Shown: positions 7,737 through 15,791 of the stretch, piece by piece
Numbering within the stretch: position 1 is the stretch's first letter
How the letters are laid out: each line of letters opens with the position of its first letter
Assembly (NCBI RefSeq): GCF_015291625.1
Contig: NZ_CP030047.1
Coordinates: 6,944,001 to 7,008,000 of the forward strand
DNA length: 64,000 nucleotides
Reading direction: 5' to 3'
DNA from: Bradyrhizobium sp. CCBAU 53421
GTDB lineage: Bacteria; Pseudomonadota; Alphaproteobacteria; Rhizobiales; Xanthobacteraceae
Made by a program: the position numbers and the translations under genes
The notes under the pieces: generated by a model
Databases searched by the model: none
What the model saw: the letters and a program-made list of their open reading frames with translations, nothing else
What the model was told of the DNA's origin: nothing

Positions 7737-9248
7737 ATGGCGACATTGATCGATCTGATCCGGGCAGGCCACAAGGTCGAACGGCATCGTCCATGGCCGC
7801 GCGCAGTGGTGGACGCGGAAGTCTGGCGCTCCTCCGCCAGCGCCCTCGCCGACGGCGGCTTCAGCCTGCTCGGACTGTGGGGCGAGCCATCCTGCGTGCA
7901 TATGGCGATTCTCGACAACCGCACATCCGATGTCGGTGTGCTCAGCCTGGATTGTCCCGATCGCCAATTCCCTTCGGTCGCGGCCCATCATCCTCCGGCG
8001 CTTCGATTGGAGCGCACCATCCACGACCTGTTCGGGCTGGTGCCCACGGGGACACCGGATCCCCGGCCATGGCTCGATCATGGTCGATGGCAATTGCGCT
8101 TCCCGCTGGGCGAGCGTCTCGATGCGTCAACGGATACGGCGCCCTATCGTTTCCTTCCGGCCGAGGGAGACGGCCTGCACCAGATTGCGGTCGGCCCGGT
8201 CCATGCCGGCATCATCGAGCCCGGACATTTCCGCTTTACCGCGAGCGGAGAGACGGTGGTCCGCCTCGAGCAGCGGCTCGGCTACACCCACAAGGGCGTC
8301 GAAGGGCTGATGGCCGGAAGTACTGTCGAGCAGGCCGCGCGGCTCGCCGGCCGGATCTCCGGCGACAGCACTGTTGCCTATGCACTGGCGTTCGCGCAGG
8401 CCGTCGAGGCCGCGCAGCGAATGGCCGTGCCGCCGCGCGCGCTGTTGCTGCGGGCGCTGATGGCCGAACTCGAGCGGCTGGCCAACCATCTCGGCGACAT
8501 CGGCGCGATCTGCAACGACGCGTCATTTGCGCTGATGCAGGCGCATTGCGCCGTGCTGCGCGAGTCCGTGCTGCGCGCTGCCGACGCTGCTTTCGGCCAC
8601 CGCCTGATGCGCGACCTTGTCGTTCCCGGCGGCGTGGCGCGCGACATCGCCGGCGATGGATCCAGCGCAATCCGCGCCGCGCTCGACCAGATCCGCCGGC
8701 ATTTCCCGGCGCTGATCGAACTCTACGACAACACCGCCTCATTGCAGGATCGCACGGTCACCACCGGGGTCGTGACCGCGGCACTCGCCCGGCAATTCGC
8801 CGCCGGCGGCTATGTCGGACGTGCAAGCGGCCGCGACCATGACGCTCGACGCGCGCCCGGCTATCCTCCCTATGACGGTCTGCGTTTCGAAGTGCCCGTG
8901 CTCAGTGATGGCGACGTCAACGCGCGAGTCTGGATCAGGATCCGCGAAGTCGAGCAGAGCCTTGCGCTGGCGGACCAGATCCTCGCTGGCCTCGAGGCGG
9001 GCCCGATCAGAGTGTCGCTGCAAGCTGCGACGGAACCTTGCGAAGGCATGGCGCTGGTCGAAGGTTTCCGCGGCGATATCCTGGCCTGGCTACGCCTGAG
9101 CGGCGATCGGATCGAGCGATGTCATCTGCGTGATCCGTCATGGTTTCAGTGGCCCCTGCTCGAGGCAGCCATCGAAGCCAACATCGTGGCGGACTTCCCA
9201 CTCTGCAACAAGTCGTTCAACTGCTCCTATTCAGGGCAGGACCTCTGA
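7737..9248 (+). CDS. hyfG: NuoC-NuoD fused large subunit lacking NiFe-binding cysteines (Ehr-type)
   Basis: 503 residues from the ATG at 7737 (purine-rich gagggagagcggg upstream). The N-terminal 150 residues are NuoC-like, with LERTIHDLFGLVPTGTPDPRPW. From about residue 160 the protein is NuoD/hydrogenase-large-subunit-like: HKGVEGLMAGSTVEQAARLA, LMAELERLANHLGDIGAICND. In true NiFe hydrogenases the L1 motif is RxCGxC; here the matching place reads RISGDST. The C-terminal DPCxxC motif is also absent; the end reads FPLCNKSFNCSYSGQDL. All four NiFe ligands are therefore missing. The protein cannot bind a NiFe centre in the known way and belongs with energy-converting-hydrogenase-related complexes. 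Its electron-transfer partner is unknown. Confidence 0.9.
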   Translation: MATLIDLIRAGHKVERHRPWPRAVVDAEVWRSSASALADGGFSLLGLWGEPSCVHMAILDNRTSDVGVLSLDCPDRQFPSVAAHHPPALRLERTIHDLFGLVPTGTPDPRPWLDHGRWQLRFPLGERLDASTDTAPYRFLPAEGDGLHQIAVGPVHAGIIEPGHFRFTASGETVVRLEQRLGYTHKGVEGLMAGSTVEQAARLAGRISGDSTVAYALAFAQAVEAAQRMAVPPRALLLRALMAELERLANHLGDIGAICNDASFALMQAHCAVLRESVLRAADAAFGHRLMRDLVVPGGVARDIAGDGSSAIRAALDQIRRHFPALIELYDNTASLQDRTVTTGVVTAALARQFAAGGYVGRASGRDHDARRAPGYPPYDGLRFEVPVLSDGDVNARVWIRIREVEQSLALADQILAGLEAGPIRVSLQAATEPCEGMALVEGFRGDILAWLRLSGDRIERCHLRDPSWFQWPLLEAAIEANIVADFPLCNKSFNCSYSGQDL

Positions 9249-9260
9249 GGACCGGGGGCG

Positions 9261-9794
9261 ATGCGCAAACTTCTATTCCAGAGCCTGTTTCGTCAACCAT
9301 TGACCGAGCAAGCGCCGCGGCCGGACGATGCCGCGCTTGCAGAGCTCGCGGCCATGGTCGGCCATACCGCAAGGCGGCGTCTCGGCCGCAGCCTTTCGAT
9401 CCGCGAAGTTGATGCAGGCTCGTGCAACGGATGCGAGCTGGAAATTCACGCACTGAGCAATGCGTATTACGACGTCGAACGGTTCGGCATCCGGTTCGTC
9501 GCCTCGCCCCGTCACGCCGACGTCCTGCTCGTCACCGGTCCCGTCACGAAGAACATGCGCGAGGCGCTCGAGCGCACCTATCGTGCGACCCCCGATCCCA
9601 AATGGGTCGTCGCTGCGGGCGATTGCGCCAAAGACGGCGGATGCTTCGCCGGCAGCTACGCAGTGGTGGGCGGGGTCTCCGCGGTCGTTCCCGTCGATCT
9701 CCACATTCCGGGTTGCCCTCCTTCTCCGATGGCCATTCTGCGTGGCCTGGTCGCCTTGCTCGAGGCGGTGGACTCTGGCGTCGCGGCGAGGTGA
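9261..9794 (+). CDS. hyfI: NuoB-like iron-sulfur subunit of the Ehr-type complex
   Basis: 177 residues, the size of NuoB or the small subunit of group-4 hydrogenases. It keeps all ligands of the proximal 4Fe-4S (N2-type) cluster: Cys55 and Cys58 in GSCNGCELEIH, Cys122 in AAGDCAKDGG, and Cys152 in HIPGCPPSP; Cys128 is extra. So electron transfer to the large subunit is conserved even though the NiFe site is not. The gene starts 12 bp after the large-subunit stop. No NuoI/HyfH-type ferredoxin gene follows, so the electron input route is not encoded here. Confidence 0.92.
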   Translation: MRKLLFQSLFRQPLTEQAPRPDDAALAELAAMVGHTARRRLGRSLSIREVDAGSCNGCELEIHALSNAYYDVERFGIRFVASPRHADVLLVTGPVTKNMREALERTYRATPDPKWVVAAGDCAKDGGCFAGSYAVVGGVSAVVPVDLHIPGCPPSPMAILRGLVALLEAVDSGVAAR

Positions 9795-9846
9795 GAGCAC
9801 GGAGAGAGACGAGTTGGCTGCGCCCGCAATGTCGCGGCGATGATCG

Positions 9847-9950
9847 CTAAAGCGCGATGAGATTGGGTTGAATCGTCATCGCGCTTTAGCTCCTTGTTTG
9901 AGCATGATCTTTTCGGAAAACCGCTTCACACTTTTCCGGATCATGCTCTA
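9847..9950. repeat. Composite palindromic repeat (two elements)
   Basis: Element 1: CTAAAGCGCGATGA (9847-9860) and TCATCGCGCTTTAG (9876-9889) are perfect 14-bp arms with a 15-nt loop. Element 2: GAGCATGATC (9900-9909) pairs with GATCATGCTC (9939-9948), and inside it CGGAAAA (9914-9920) pairs with TTTTCCG (9932-9938). Element 1 resembles the copy at 30941-30977. Element 2 read on the minus strand starts TAGAGCATGATCC and supplies the LacI stop codon. The structure could also end transcription of the operon from the left and of lacI from the right. Confidence 0.75.
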
Positions 9951-10958
9951 GCCGCTGTCGCGCAGCACCAGCTCGAAGCCGAGATCGATCCGGCGCTCGC
10001 CGCCGCGCTCCAGCGTCAGCGTCGCCGCGGTGCGGCCGATCGCATCGCCATGCACGCTGATCGTGCTCAATGTCGGCGAGATCAACTGGCCCATTTCGAG
10101 ATCGCCGAGCCCGATCACGGCAACCGGCTGCGCCGCTGCGGGCCCGTCGCGCAGCAGGCCGGCCTTGCGCAGGCCCGACATGAAGCCGATCGCATGCGCA
10201 TCGTTGGCGGCGAACACCGCATCGACACCGGGCAGGCGCGCGTGCGCCGCCACACTGCCGGAATCCTTGCGGTCCAGGATCAGCCGCCGCGGCTCGGCAA
10301 GACCGCTGGCCAGCGCCTCGTCCCTGAAGCCGAGCCAGCGCCGCGTGCCGCGCGGATCGTCGCCGCCGATGAAGGCGAGTTGCTTGCGCCCTTGCGCAAC
10401 CAGATGTTTCGCGACGGCGACGCCGGCCTTGTAATTGTTGAAGCCTGCGACCGCATCGATCGGGTTGGCCGGCAGGTCCCAGGTCTCGACGATCGGAATC
10501 CGCGCATTGCGCAGCAGGCGGCTGCCCTCCTCCGTCGCGGGCGAGCCGACCATGATGATCGCCTCCGGCCGCCGCGACAGCAGCGCCGCCAGCATGCGGT
10601 CCTCGCGCATCGCATCATAGCGCGACTGCGCCAGGATCACGGAGAAGCCGAGCGGTTCGAGCTTGTCGGACAGGCCCTGCACGGTGTCGGCGAAGATCGC
10701 GTTGGCGATGGTCGGCACCAGCACGCCAACCGAATTGGTCCGCGCGCTCGCCAGCGCGCCTGCCACGAGGTTCGGGACATAACCGAGATCGCGCATCGCC
10801 CGCTCGACCCGCGCCCTTGTCTCCGGCGCGACCAAATCGGGCATCCGCACCACCCGGCTCACCGTGATCGAGGAGACGCCGGCACGCTTGGCCACCTCTG
10901 AAAGGGTGGGCGCGGCACCGGTCGGGCCGGTCTCGGGGTCGGTGAGGTCGGAGCTCAT
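9948..10958 (-). CDS. LacI family transcriptional regulator
   Basis: 336 residues from the ATG at 10958 (MSSDLTDPETG). The LacI helix-turn-helix is TLSEVAKRAGVSSITVSRVV at about residues 18-37, with the hinge VPNLVAGALASARTNSVGVL. A periplasmic-binding-like ligand domain follows with AIIMVGSPATEEG, VAGFNNYKAG, LAFIGGDDPRGTRRWLGF and VFAANDAHAIGFM, typical of sugar- or sugar-acid-sensing members. Two operators sit between it and the divergent PhyH-family gene (10996-11034), so it probably represses both. The start at 11012 would place coding sequence across the operators and is rejected. Confidence 0.94.
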   Translation of the reverse strand: MSSDLTDPETGPTGAAPTLSEVAKRAGVSSITVSRVVRMPDLVAPETRARVERAMRDLGYVPNLVAGALASARTNSVGVLVPTIANAIFADTVQGLSDKLEPLGFSVILAQSRYDAMREDRMLAALLSRRPEAIIMVGSPATEEGSRLLRNARIPIVETWDLPANPIDAVAGFNNYKAGVAVAKHLVAQGRKQLAFIGGDDPRGTRRWLGFRDEALASGLAEPRRLILDRKDSGSVAAHARLPGVDAVFAANDAHAIGFMSGLRKAGLLRDGPAAAQPVAVIGLGDLEMGQLISPTLSTISVHGDAIGRTAATLTLERGGERRIDLGFELVLRDSG

Positions 10959-10995
10959 GGGCCGGACCCTGCACGATTCCAGGTTGCCAAGCCAC

Positions 10996-11034
10996 GATGT
11001 TAGCGCTAGCATCGCCTTATGTTAGCGCTAACAT
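10996..11034. promoter_or_regulatory. Double LacI-type operator
   Basis: Two palindromes centred on TAGCGCTA. Site 1 (10996-11013) is GATGTTAGCGCTAGCATC, with one mismatched pair. Site 2 (11019-11034) is ATGTTAGCGCTAACAT, perfect. Their centres are 22 bp apart, about two helical turns on the same face. They lie 38 bp from the LacI start and 23 bp from the PhyH-family start. The central CG step flanked by symmetric half-sites is classic for LacI-family proteins. Confidence 0.85.
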
Positions 11035-11056
11035 GAAACAAATCGGGAGAAACGGT

Positions 11057-11929
11057 ATGATTTCGGACGAGCAGGCCCAGGCCTACAAGCGCGACGGGGT
11101 GATCGTGGTCCCCGAGGTGCTCAACCAGGAGACCCTCGGCGAAGTGCGCACGGTGCTCGCAGAGCTCGTGGCCGGCGCGGCCAGTGTGAGCGAGCACACC
11201 GATGTCTACGACCTCGAGCCGGGCCATACGCCGGAGACCCCGCGGGTCCGCCGCATCAAGGCGCCGCACAAGGTGCATCCGATCTTCGACAAGATCGTCC
11301 GCAGCCCCGCCGTGATCTCGATCCTGACCAAGCTGATCGGCCCCGGGCTTCGCCTGCACGGCTCCAAGCTCAACATGAAGTCGGCGCAATACGGCTCGCC
11401 GGTCGAGTGGCATCAGGACTGGGCGTTCTATCCGCACACCAATGACGACATCCTCGCGATCGGTGTGCTGCTCGACGACTGCGACATCGAGAACGGCCCG
11501 ATGCTGGTGACCCCCGGATCGCACACCGGCGCCACGATGTGGGACCACCACGGCGAGGACGGCTGCTTCGCTGGCCTGATCGATCCGGACCAGATCCAGG
11601 ACGACATCAAGCGCGCGGTGCCCTGCATGGGCAAGGCCGGCAGCATGTCGTTCCACCACGTGCGCGCGCTGCACGGCTCGGCGACCAACACGTCGAACCG
11701 GCCGCGCAACCTCTTGCTCTATGAAGTCGCCGCGAGCGACGCCTGGCCGCTGATGGGTGTGAAGGATTTTGACGAGTTCAACAGCCGCCTGCTGGCGGGC
11801 CCACCGGTGGTTGCCCCGCGGTTGACCGACGTGCCGGTGCGCATGCCGCTGCCGCCGGCCAAGCGACAAGGATCGATCTACGAGACCCAGTCGGCGTCGA
11901 AGAAATCCTACTTCACGCGCGCGGCCTGA
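11057..11929 (+). CDS. Phytanoyl-CoA dioxygenase (PhyH) family protein
   Basis: 290 residues from the ATG at 11057 (GGGAGAAACGGT upstream). Fe(II)/2-oxoglutarate oxygenase fold: iron ligands His119 and Asp121 in VEWHQDWAFYPHTND, distal His206 with Arg215 in ALHGSATNTSNRPRN. Bacterial PhyH-family enzymes hydroxylate small molecules such as ectoine, and not only phytanoyl-CoA, so the substrate is open. It faces a LacI regulator across shared operators and is followed by a hairpin, an MFS carrier and a TIM-barrel isomerase, suggesting uptake and oxidation of a small polar compound. Confidence 0.9.
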   Translation: MISDEQAQAYKRDGVIVVPEVLNQETLGEVRTVLAELVAGAASVSEHTDVYDLEPGHTPETPRVRRIKAPHKVHPIFDKIVRSPAVISILTKLIGPGLRLHGSKLNMKSAQYGSPVEWHQDWAFYPHTNDDILAIGVLLDDCDIENGPMLVTPGSHTGATMWDHHGEDGCFAGLIDPDQIQDDIKRAVPCMGKAGSMSFHHVRALHGSATNTSNRPRNLLLYEVAASDAWPLMGVKDFDEFNSRLLAGPPVVAPRLTDVPVRMPLPPAKRQGSIYETQSASKKSYFTRAA

Positions 11930-11940
11930 GAACTGACGAC

Positions 11941-11966
11941 AATGCCCGCGGCGAGCCGCGGGCATT
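11941..11966 (+). terminator. Strong hairpin after the PhyH-family gene
   Basis: AATGCCCGCGG (11941-11951) and CCGCGGGCATT (11956-11966) form a perfect 11-bp stem with a 4-nt loop, 11 bp after the stop codon. The tail (gctgctttc) has only a short T run, so it may end or attenuate transcription, lowering expression of the MFS gene that starts 40 bp later. Confidence 0.65.
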
Positions 11967-12005
11967 GCTGCTTTCAATACATAAAAACAGATAACGGGGA
12001 AACGA

Positions 12006-13352
12006 ATGACCGAGATGGCAAGAGATGGCGCGCGCACATCGCGCCTGCGTGTGATCCTGGCCGCAAGCATCGGCTCCGCGCTCGAATGGTACGATTTCTT
12101 CCTCTATGGCACCGCCGCCGCGCTGGTGTTCGGCGAGCTGTTCTTTCCGAAGAGCGATCCGGTGGTCGGCACGCTGCTGTCGTTCCTGACCTTCGGCGTC
12201 GGCTTCGTGGTGCGGCCGTTCGGCGGCCTGTTGTTCGGCATCCTCGGCGATCGCTATGGCCGCAAGCCGGTGCTGGTCGCAACGCTGCTGATGATCGGCA
12301 TCGGCACCACCGCGATCGGCTTCCTGCCGACCTATGCGCAGATCGGCGTCTGGGCGCCGGTCCTCCTGGTCGCGATGCGCGTCATCCAGGGTCTCGGCGC
12401 CGGCGCCGAGTATGGCGGCGCGGTGATCTACCTGGTGGAGAACGCGCCGCCGAGGCATCGCGGCTTCTGGGGCGGCTTCGCGCCGCTCGGCGTTTCCGTC
12501 GGCAATCTGCTCGCGGCCGGCGCCTTTGCGCTGGTGACGATGCTGCCGCGCGAGCAACTGATGAGCTGGGGCTGGCGGCTTCCCTTCCTGGCGAGCCTCC
12601 TCTTGATCGTCGTCGGCATCTTCGTTCGCATGCGCATCACCGAGACGCCCGTCTATACCGAGGCGGTGGTCGCGCGCGGCAAGGTCGAGAGCAACCCGGC
12701 GATGGAGGCGTTGCGCCAGCACCCGCGCAACTTCTTCGTCGTGCTCGGCGCGCGGATGGCCGAGAACGGGCTCGGCTATTTCTTCCCGGTGTTTGGACTG
12801 AGCTACGTCATCACCACGCTCGGCGTGCCGAAAGCAGAGGCGCTCAGCGCGCTGATGCTGGCCTTCACGGTCGAGCTGTTCGCGATCCTCGGCTTTGCGG
12901 CGTTGTCCGACCGGATCGGACGGCGGCCGGTCTACATGTTCGGCGCGTTGGCCGGCGTCGCGCTCGCCTTCCCGTTCTTCTGGATGGTCGGCACCAAGGA
13001 GTGGATCATGATCGCGCTCGCCTTCATCCTGGCGCGCGCCGTGGTGACGGCGGCGATGTTCGGGCCGCAGGCGGCGTATTTCGCCGAGCTGTTCCCGCCG
13101 CAACGCCGCTTCGCCGGCTTCGCCTTCGCCCGCGAGCTCGGCTCGCTGTTATCTGGCGGCCCGGCGCCGTTCGTCGCCACTGCACTGGTGGCGGCTTACG
13201 GCACCTGGTGGCCGGTCGCCTGCTACGCGATGTTCCTGTCGGCCTGCACCGTGGTCGCGATCTGGATCGGGCCGGAGACCTATCAGGAGAATATCGCCGC
13301 CGACGCGAGCGAGCAGGCCGAGCTGCCCGCGGCGATCCCGGCGCGGGCCTGA
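12006..13352 (+). CDS. MFS transporter, metabolite:H+ symporter type
   Basis: 448 residues with 12 predicted membrane helices. The N-terminal ASIGSALEWYDFFLYGTAAALVF and the loop 2-3 motif GILGDRYGRKPVL, plus the loop 8-9 repeat LSDRIGRRPVY, are characteristic of the MHS branch (ShiA, KgtP, ProP). These carry carboxylates such as shikimate, 2-oxoglutarate or dicarboxylates, or betaines, with protons. The gene ends 3 bp before the next one. In this locus it is the likely importer of the substrate used by the dioxygenase and isomerase. Confidence 0.93.
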   Translation: MTEMARDGARTSRLRVILAASIGSALEWYDFFLYGTAAALVFGELFFPKSDPVVGTLLSFLTFGVGFVVRPFGGLLFGILGDRYGRKPVLVATLLMIGIGTTAIGFLPTYAQIGVWAPVLLVAMRVIQGLGAGAEYGGAVIYLVENAPPRHRGFWGGFAPLGVSVGNLLAAGAFALVTMLPREQLMSWGWRLPFLASLLLIVVGIFVRMRITETPVYTEAVVARGKVESNPAMEALRQHPRNFFVVLGARMAENGLGYFFPVFGLSYVITTLGVPKAEALSALMLAFTVELFAILGFAALSDRIGRRPVYMFGALAGVALAFPFFWMVGTKEWIMIALAFILARAVVTAAMFGPQAAYFAELFPPQRRFAGFAFARELGSLLSGGPAPFVATALVAAYGTWWPVACYAMFLSACTVVAIWIGPETYQENIAADASEQAELPAAIPARA

Positions 13353-13355
13353 TCG

Positions 13356-14216
13356 GTGGCGCAGCAGCTGCGGGTCCTGCAGTCGCTCTGGGCGATGGAG
13401 CGACGGCTGGCCGACGAGGCCGAATGGCCGCTGCAAACCCAGCTCGCGATGATCCGCGATGCCGGGTTTGACGGCGCCGGTGTGCGTTTCATCGATCCCG
13501 CCTTTGCGCGCGAGGTGACGAGCTTCCTCCGCGCCCATGGCATGATCTGGCAGGCGCAATGCTATCCGAAGAGCGTCGACGACCTGAAGCCGGTGCTCGA
13601 TCTGGTCGCGCAGCTCGGCGCCGACCACGTCAATTTGCAGCCGGACGTTCGGCCGCGCCGGCTCGCCGGTTGCATTCCCCTGCTCGAAGGCTGGCGAAGG
13701 CTCGCCAACGAGGCCGGCGTCGCCGTGCATGTCGAGACCCATCGCGACCGCATGACGACCGACCTGTTCTTCATGCTCGATCTGCTCGACTGCTTTCCCG
13801 ATCTGCGGCTGACCGCCGATCTCTCGCATTATCTGGTCGGCCGCGAATTCGCCTGGCCGGTCGACGACGTCAACCACGCGATGATCCACCGCATCCTCGA
13901 CCATGCCTGGGGTATCCACGGCCGCATCGCGAGCCGCGAGCAGGTGCAGATCTCGTCCGGCTTTCCGCAGCACCAGGGCTGGGTGTCGCTGTTCACAGAC
14001 TGGTGGGACTACGGCATCCGTTCCTGGCGCAAGCGCGCCGGGCGTGACGCGACCCTCACCTTCCTGTGCGAACTCGGTCCCCCGCCTTATGCCATCACCG
14101 GAGCCGACGGCAGGGAATTGTCCGACCGCTGGCAGGACGCGCTGGCCATGAAGGACATGATCCGCGCGCTGTGGGATCGCATCGTGAACGCGCCAGACGG
14201 CGGGCCACAGCGTTGA
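13356..14216 (+). CDS. Sugar phosphate isomerase/epimerase-like TIM-barrel protein
   Basis: 286 residues from a GTG at 13356; an ATG at 13395 is an alternative. It has the xylose-isomerase-like/AP-endonuclease-2 barrel layout: MIRDAGFDGAGVRFID near the N-terminus, GADHVNLQP, VHVETHRDRMTTDLFFML (a metal-binding Glu), RLTADLSHYLVGREF and ILDHAWGIHGRIASREQVQ. These supply the Glu/Asp/His metal ligands of the family. The enzyme probably isomerises or epimerises a sugar or keto acid, or acts as a dehydratase. It follows the MFS gene by 3 bp and is clearly in the same operon. Confidence 0.85.
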   Translation: MAQQLRVLQSLWAMERRLADEAEWPLQTQLAMIRDAGFDGAGVRFIDPAFAREVTSFLRAHGMIWQAQCYPKSVDDLKPVLDLVAQLGADHVNLQPDVRPRRLAGCIPLLEGWRRLANEAGVAVHVETHRDRMTTDLFFMLDLLDCFPDLRLTADLSHYLVGREFAWPVDDVNHAMIHRILDHAWGIHGRIASREQVQISSGFPQHQGWVSLFTDWWDYGIRSWRKRAGRDATLTFLCELGPPPYAITGADGRELSDRWQDALAMKDMIRALWDRIVNAPDGGPQR

Positions 14217-14223
14217 TTCAAAG

Positions 14224-15777
14224 ATGCCGCGGCGGCATTCTGAGCCACCGCAACTCGGAACGCCGCGAGGACCCTTGCGCGTCGCCAGCGCATACCCGTG
14301 TCGCCGCATCGCATGCGCCGCCTGGGCCGCCGTCCTCGTCTGCACCAGGGCGGCCGCGGCAGACCTGACGCTTGACGTCGCGACGATGCCGCGCGTCGGA
14401 ACGATCGACCCGCGCTTCCAGTCCTACAACATCGAGATGGTCGAGGTGACCGGCGGGCGATTTTGGAAACCTTATGCCGCCCGCGCACGGACGAGTGCGA
14501 ACGCCGAACGGTTCGCGGCGCGCACGCCGATCGATCTGCACGACGACCGGCTGCGCAGGCTCGCAGCGGCACTCGCGCCTGCATACCTTCGCGTCAGCGG
14601 AACCTGGGCCAACAGCACGTTCTTTGCGGATACCGAAACGCCACCGGCTGCACCGCCGGCCGGCTTCAAGGGCGTGCTGACACGACAGCAGTGGCGGGAC
14701 GTGATCGACTTCTCGCACATTGTCGACGCACCCATCGTCGCATCCTTTGCGATCAGCGCCGGCACGCGTGACGCCGAGGGGCGATGGACCTCCGAACAGG
14801 CCGGCCAGCTTCTCGCTTTCACCCGATCGGCCGGCGGCCGGATCGCCGCAGCCGAGTTCATGAACGAGCCCGATCTGCCGGCGATCGGCGGCGCCCCCGA
14901 CCGCTACGATGCCGCAGCCTACGGCCGCGATTTTGCAACCTTCCGCACATTCATGAAGGACGCCGCGCCCAACGTCACGATCCTCGGCCCGGGCACGATC
15001 GGCACCGGCGCGGATGCGCAAGCGCGCTTCACGGTTTCGGCGGCCGGCGTCGACGTCGTCTCCTACCATCATTACGGCGGGCTCTCGGCGCGATGCTCTG
15101 GCGATCGCACGGCGAAGCAGGCACTGTCGGACCAATGGCTGGCCCGAACTGGCAAGACATTCGCTCTCTACCGGGCGCTGCGCGACCGGCTTGCGCCGGG
15201 CAAGCCGATCTGGCTGACCGAGACCGCGGAGAGCGCCTGCGGCGGCAACCGCTGGGCCACGACCTTCACCGATACGTTCCGCTATCTCGATCAGCTTGGG
15301 CGGCTCGCCAAGATCGGCGCTCAGGTGGTGATGCACAACACCCTTGCGGCAAGCGACTACGGGCTGCTCGACGAGCGGACCCATCTGCCGCGGCCGAACT
15401 ACTGGGCCGCACTGCTGTGGCGGCGGCTGATGGGAACCACCGTGCTCGATGCCCGCGTCGGCGAACACTCCGGCTTCCATGTCTACGCGCATTGCGCACA
15501 TGACGTGCCCGGTGGAGTGGCCCTGCTCGTGATCAACAACGATCGGCGGATGCGGCGCAAGCTCACGCTCTCGGCCGCCTCGCAACGCTACACATTGGCG
15601 AGCGCAACGCCCGACGATGGCAATGTGCAGCTCAATGGCAGCACGCTTGCACTTGGCGCGTCCGACCAGCTTCCCACTCTGAGTGGTGATGCCACCGCGG
15701 CGGGAGTGATCGCCTTCGCTCCCGCAACGATCACGTTCCTGACCGTTGCCGATGCGGGCAACGCCAATTGCCGGTAA
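14224..15777 (+). CDS. Secreted GH79 heparanase/beta-glucuronidase-like glycosidase
   Basis: 517 residues. An N-terminal export signal (CAAWAAVLVCTRAAAADL, about residues 30-48) precedes a (beta/alpha)8 barrel. The acid/base candidate is Glu215 in AAEFMNEPDL, and the nucleophile candidate is Glu333 in IWLTETAESACGG. Following this, TFTDTFRYLDQLGRLAKIGA, VVMHNTL and PRPNYWAALLWRRLMGTTVL match the heparanase region with the WLDKLG...PDYWLSLLFKKLVG pattern. A beta-sandwich C-domain follows. GH79 enzymes cleave glucuronic-acid-containing glycans. It starts 7 bp after the isomerase stop, so it may be co-transcribed. The assignment rests on motif recall. Confidence 0.78.
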   Translation: MPRRHSEPPQLGTPRGPLRVASAYPCRRIACAAWAAVLVCTRAAAADLTLDVATMPRVGTIDPRFQSYNIEMVEVTGGRFWKPYAARARTSANAERFAARTPIDLHDDRLRRLAAALAPAYLRVSGTWANSTFFADTETPPAAPPAGFKGVLTRQQWRDVIDFSHIVDAPIVASFAISAGTRDAEGRWTSEQAGQLLAFTRSAGGRIAAAEFMNEPDLPAIGGAPDRYDAAAYGRDFATFRTFMKDAAPNVTILGPGTIGTGADAQARFTVSAAGVDVVSYHHYGGLSARCSGDRTAKQALSDQWLARTGKTFALYRALRDRLAPGKPIWLTETAESACGGNRWATTFTDTFRYLDQLGRLAKIGAQVVMHNTLAASDYGLLDERTHLPRPNYWAALLWRRLMGTTVLDARVGEHSGFHVYAHCAHDVPGGVALLVINNDRRMRRKLTLSAASQRYTLASATPDDGNVQLNGSTLALGASDQLPTLSGDATAAGVIAFAPATITFLTVADAGNANCR

Positions 15778-15791
15778 CGACCTGGCCTCGC

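Noticed and set aside
9847..9889. Intrinsic terminator of the Ehr-type operon
   Set aside because: The stem is strong but there is no following T run on the plus strand, and a related element occurs elsewhere, so it is reported as a repeat.
9894..10901. A 335-codon frame on the plus strand opposite the LacI gene
   Set aside because: It overlaps the palindromic repeat and the antisense of a clear LacI regulator; composition is that of a shadow frame.
11942..13471. A 509-codon plus-strand frame overlapping the MFS gene
   Set aside because: It is in a different frame from the transporter, very Arg/Ala rich and has no membrane segments or motifs.
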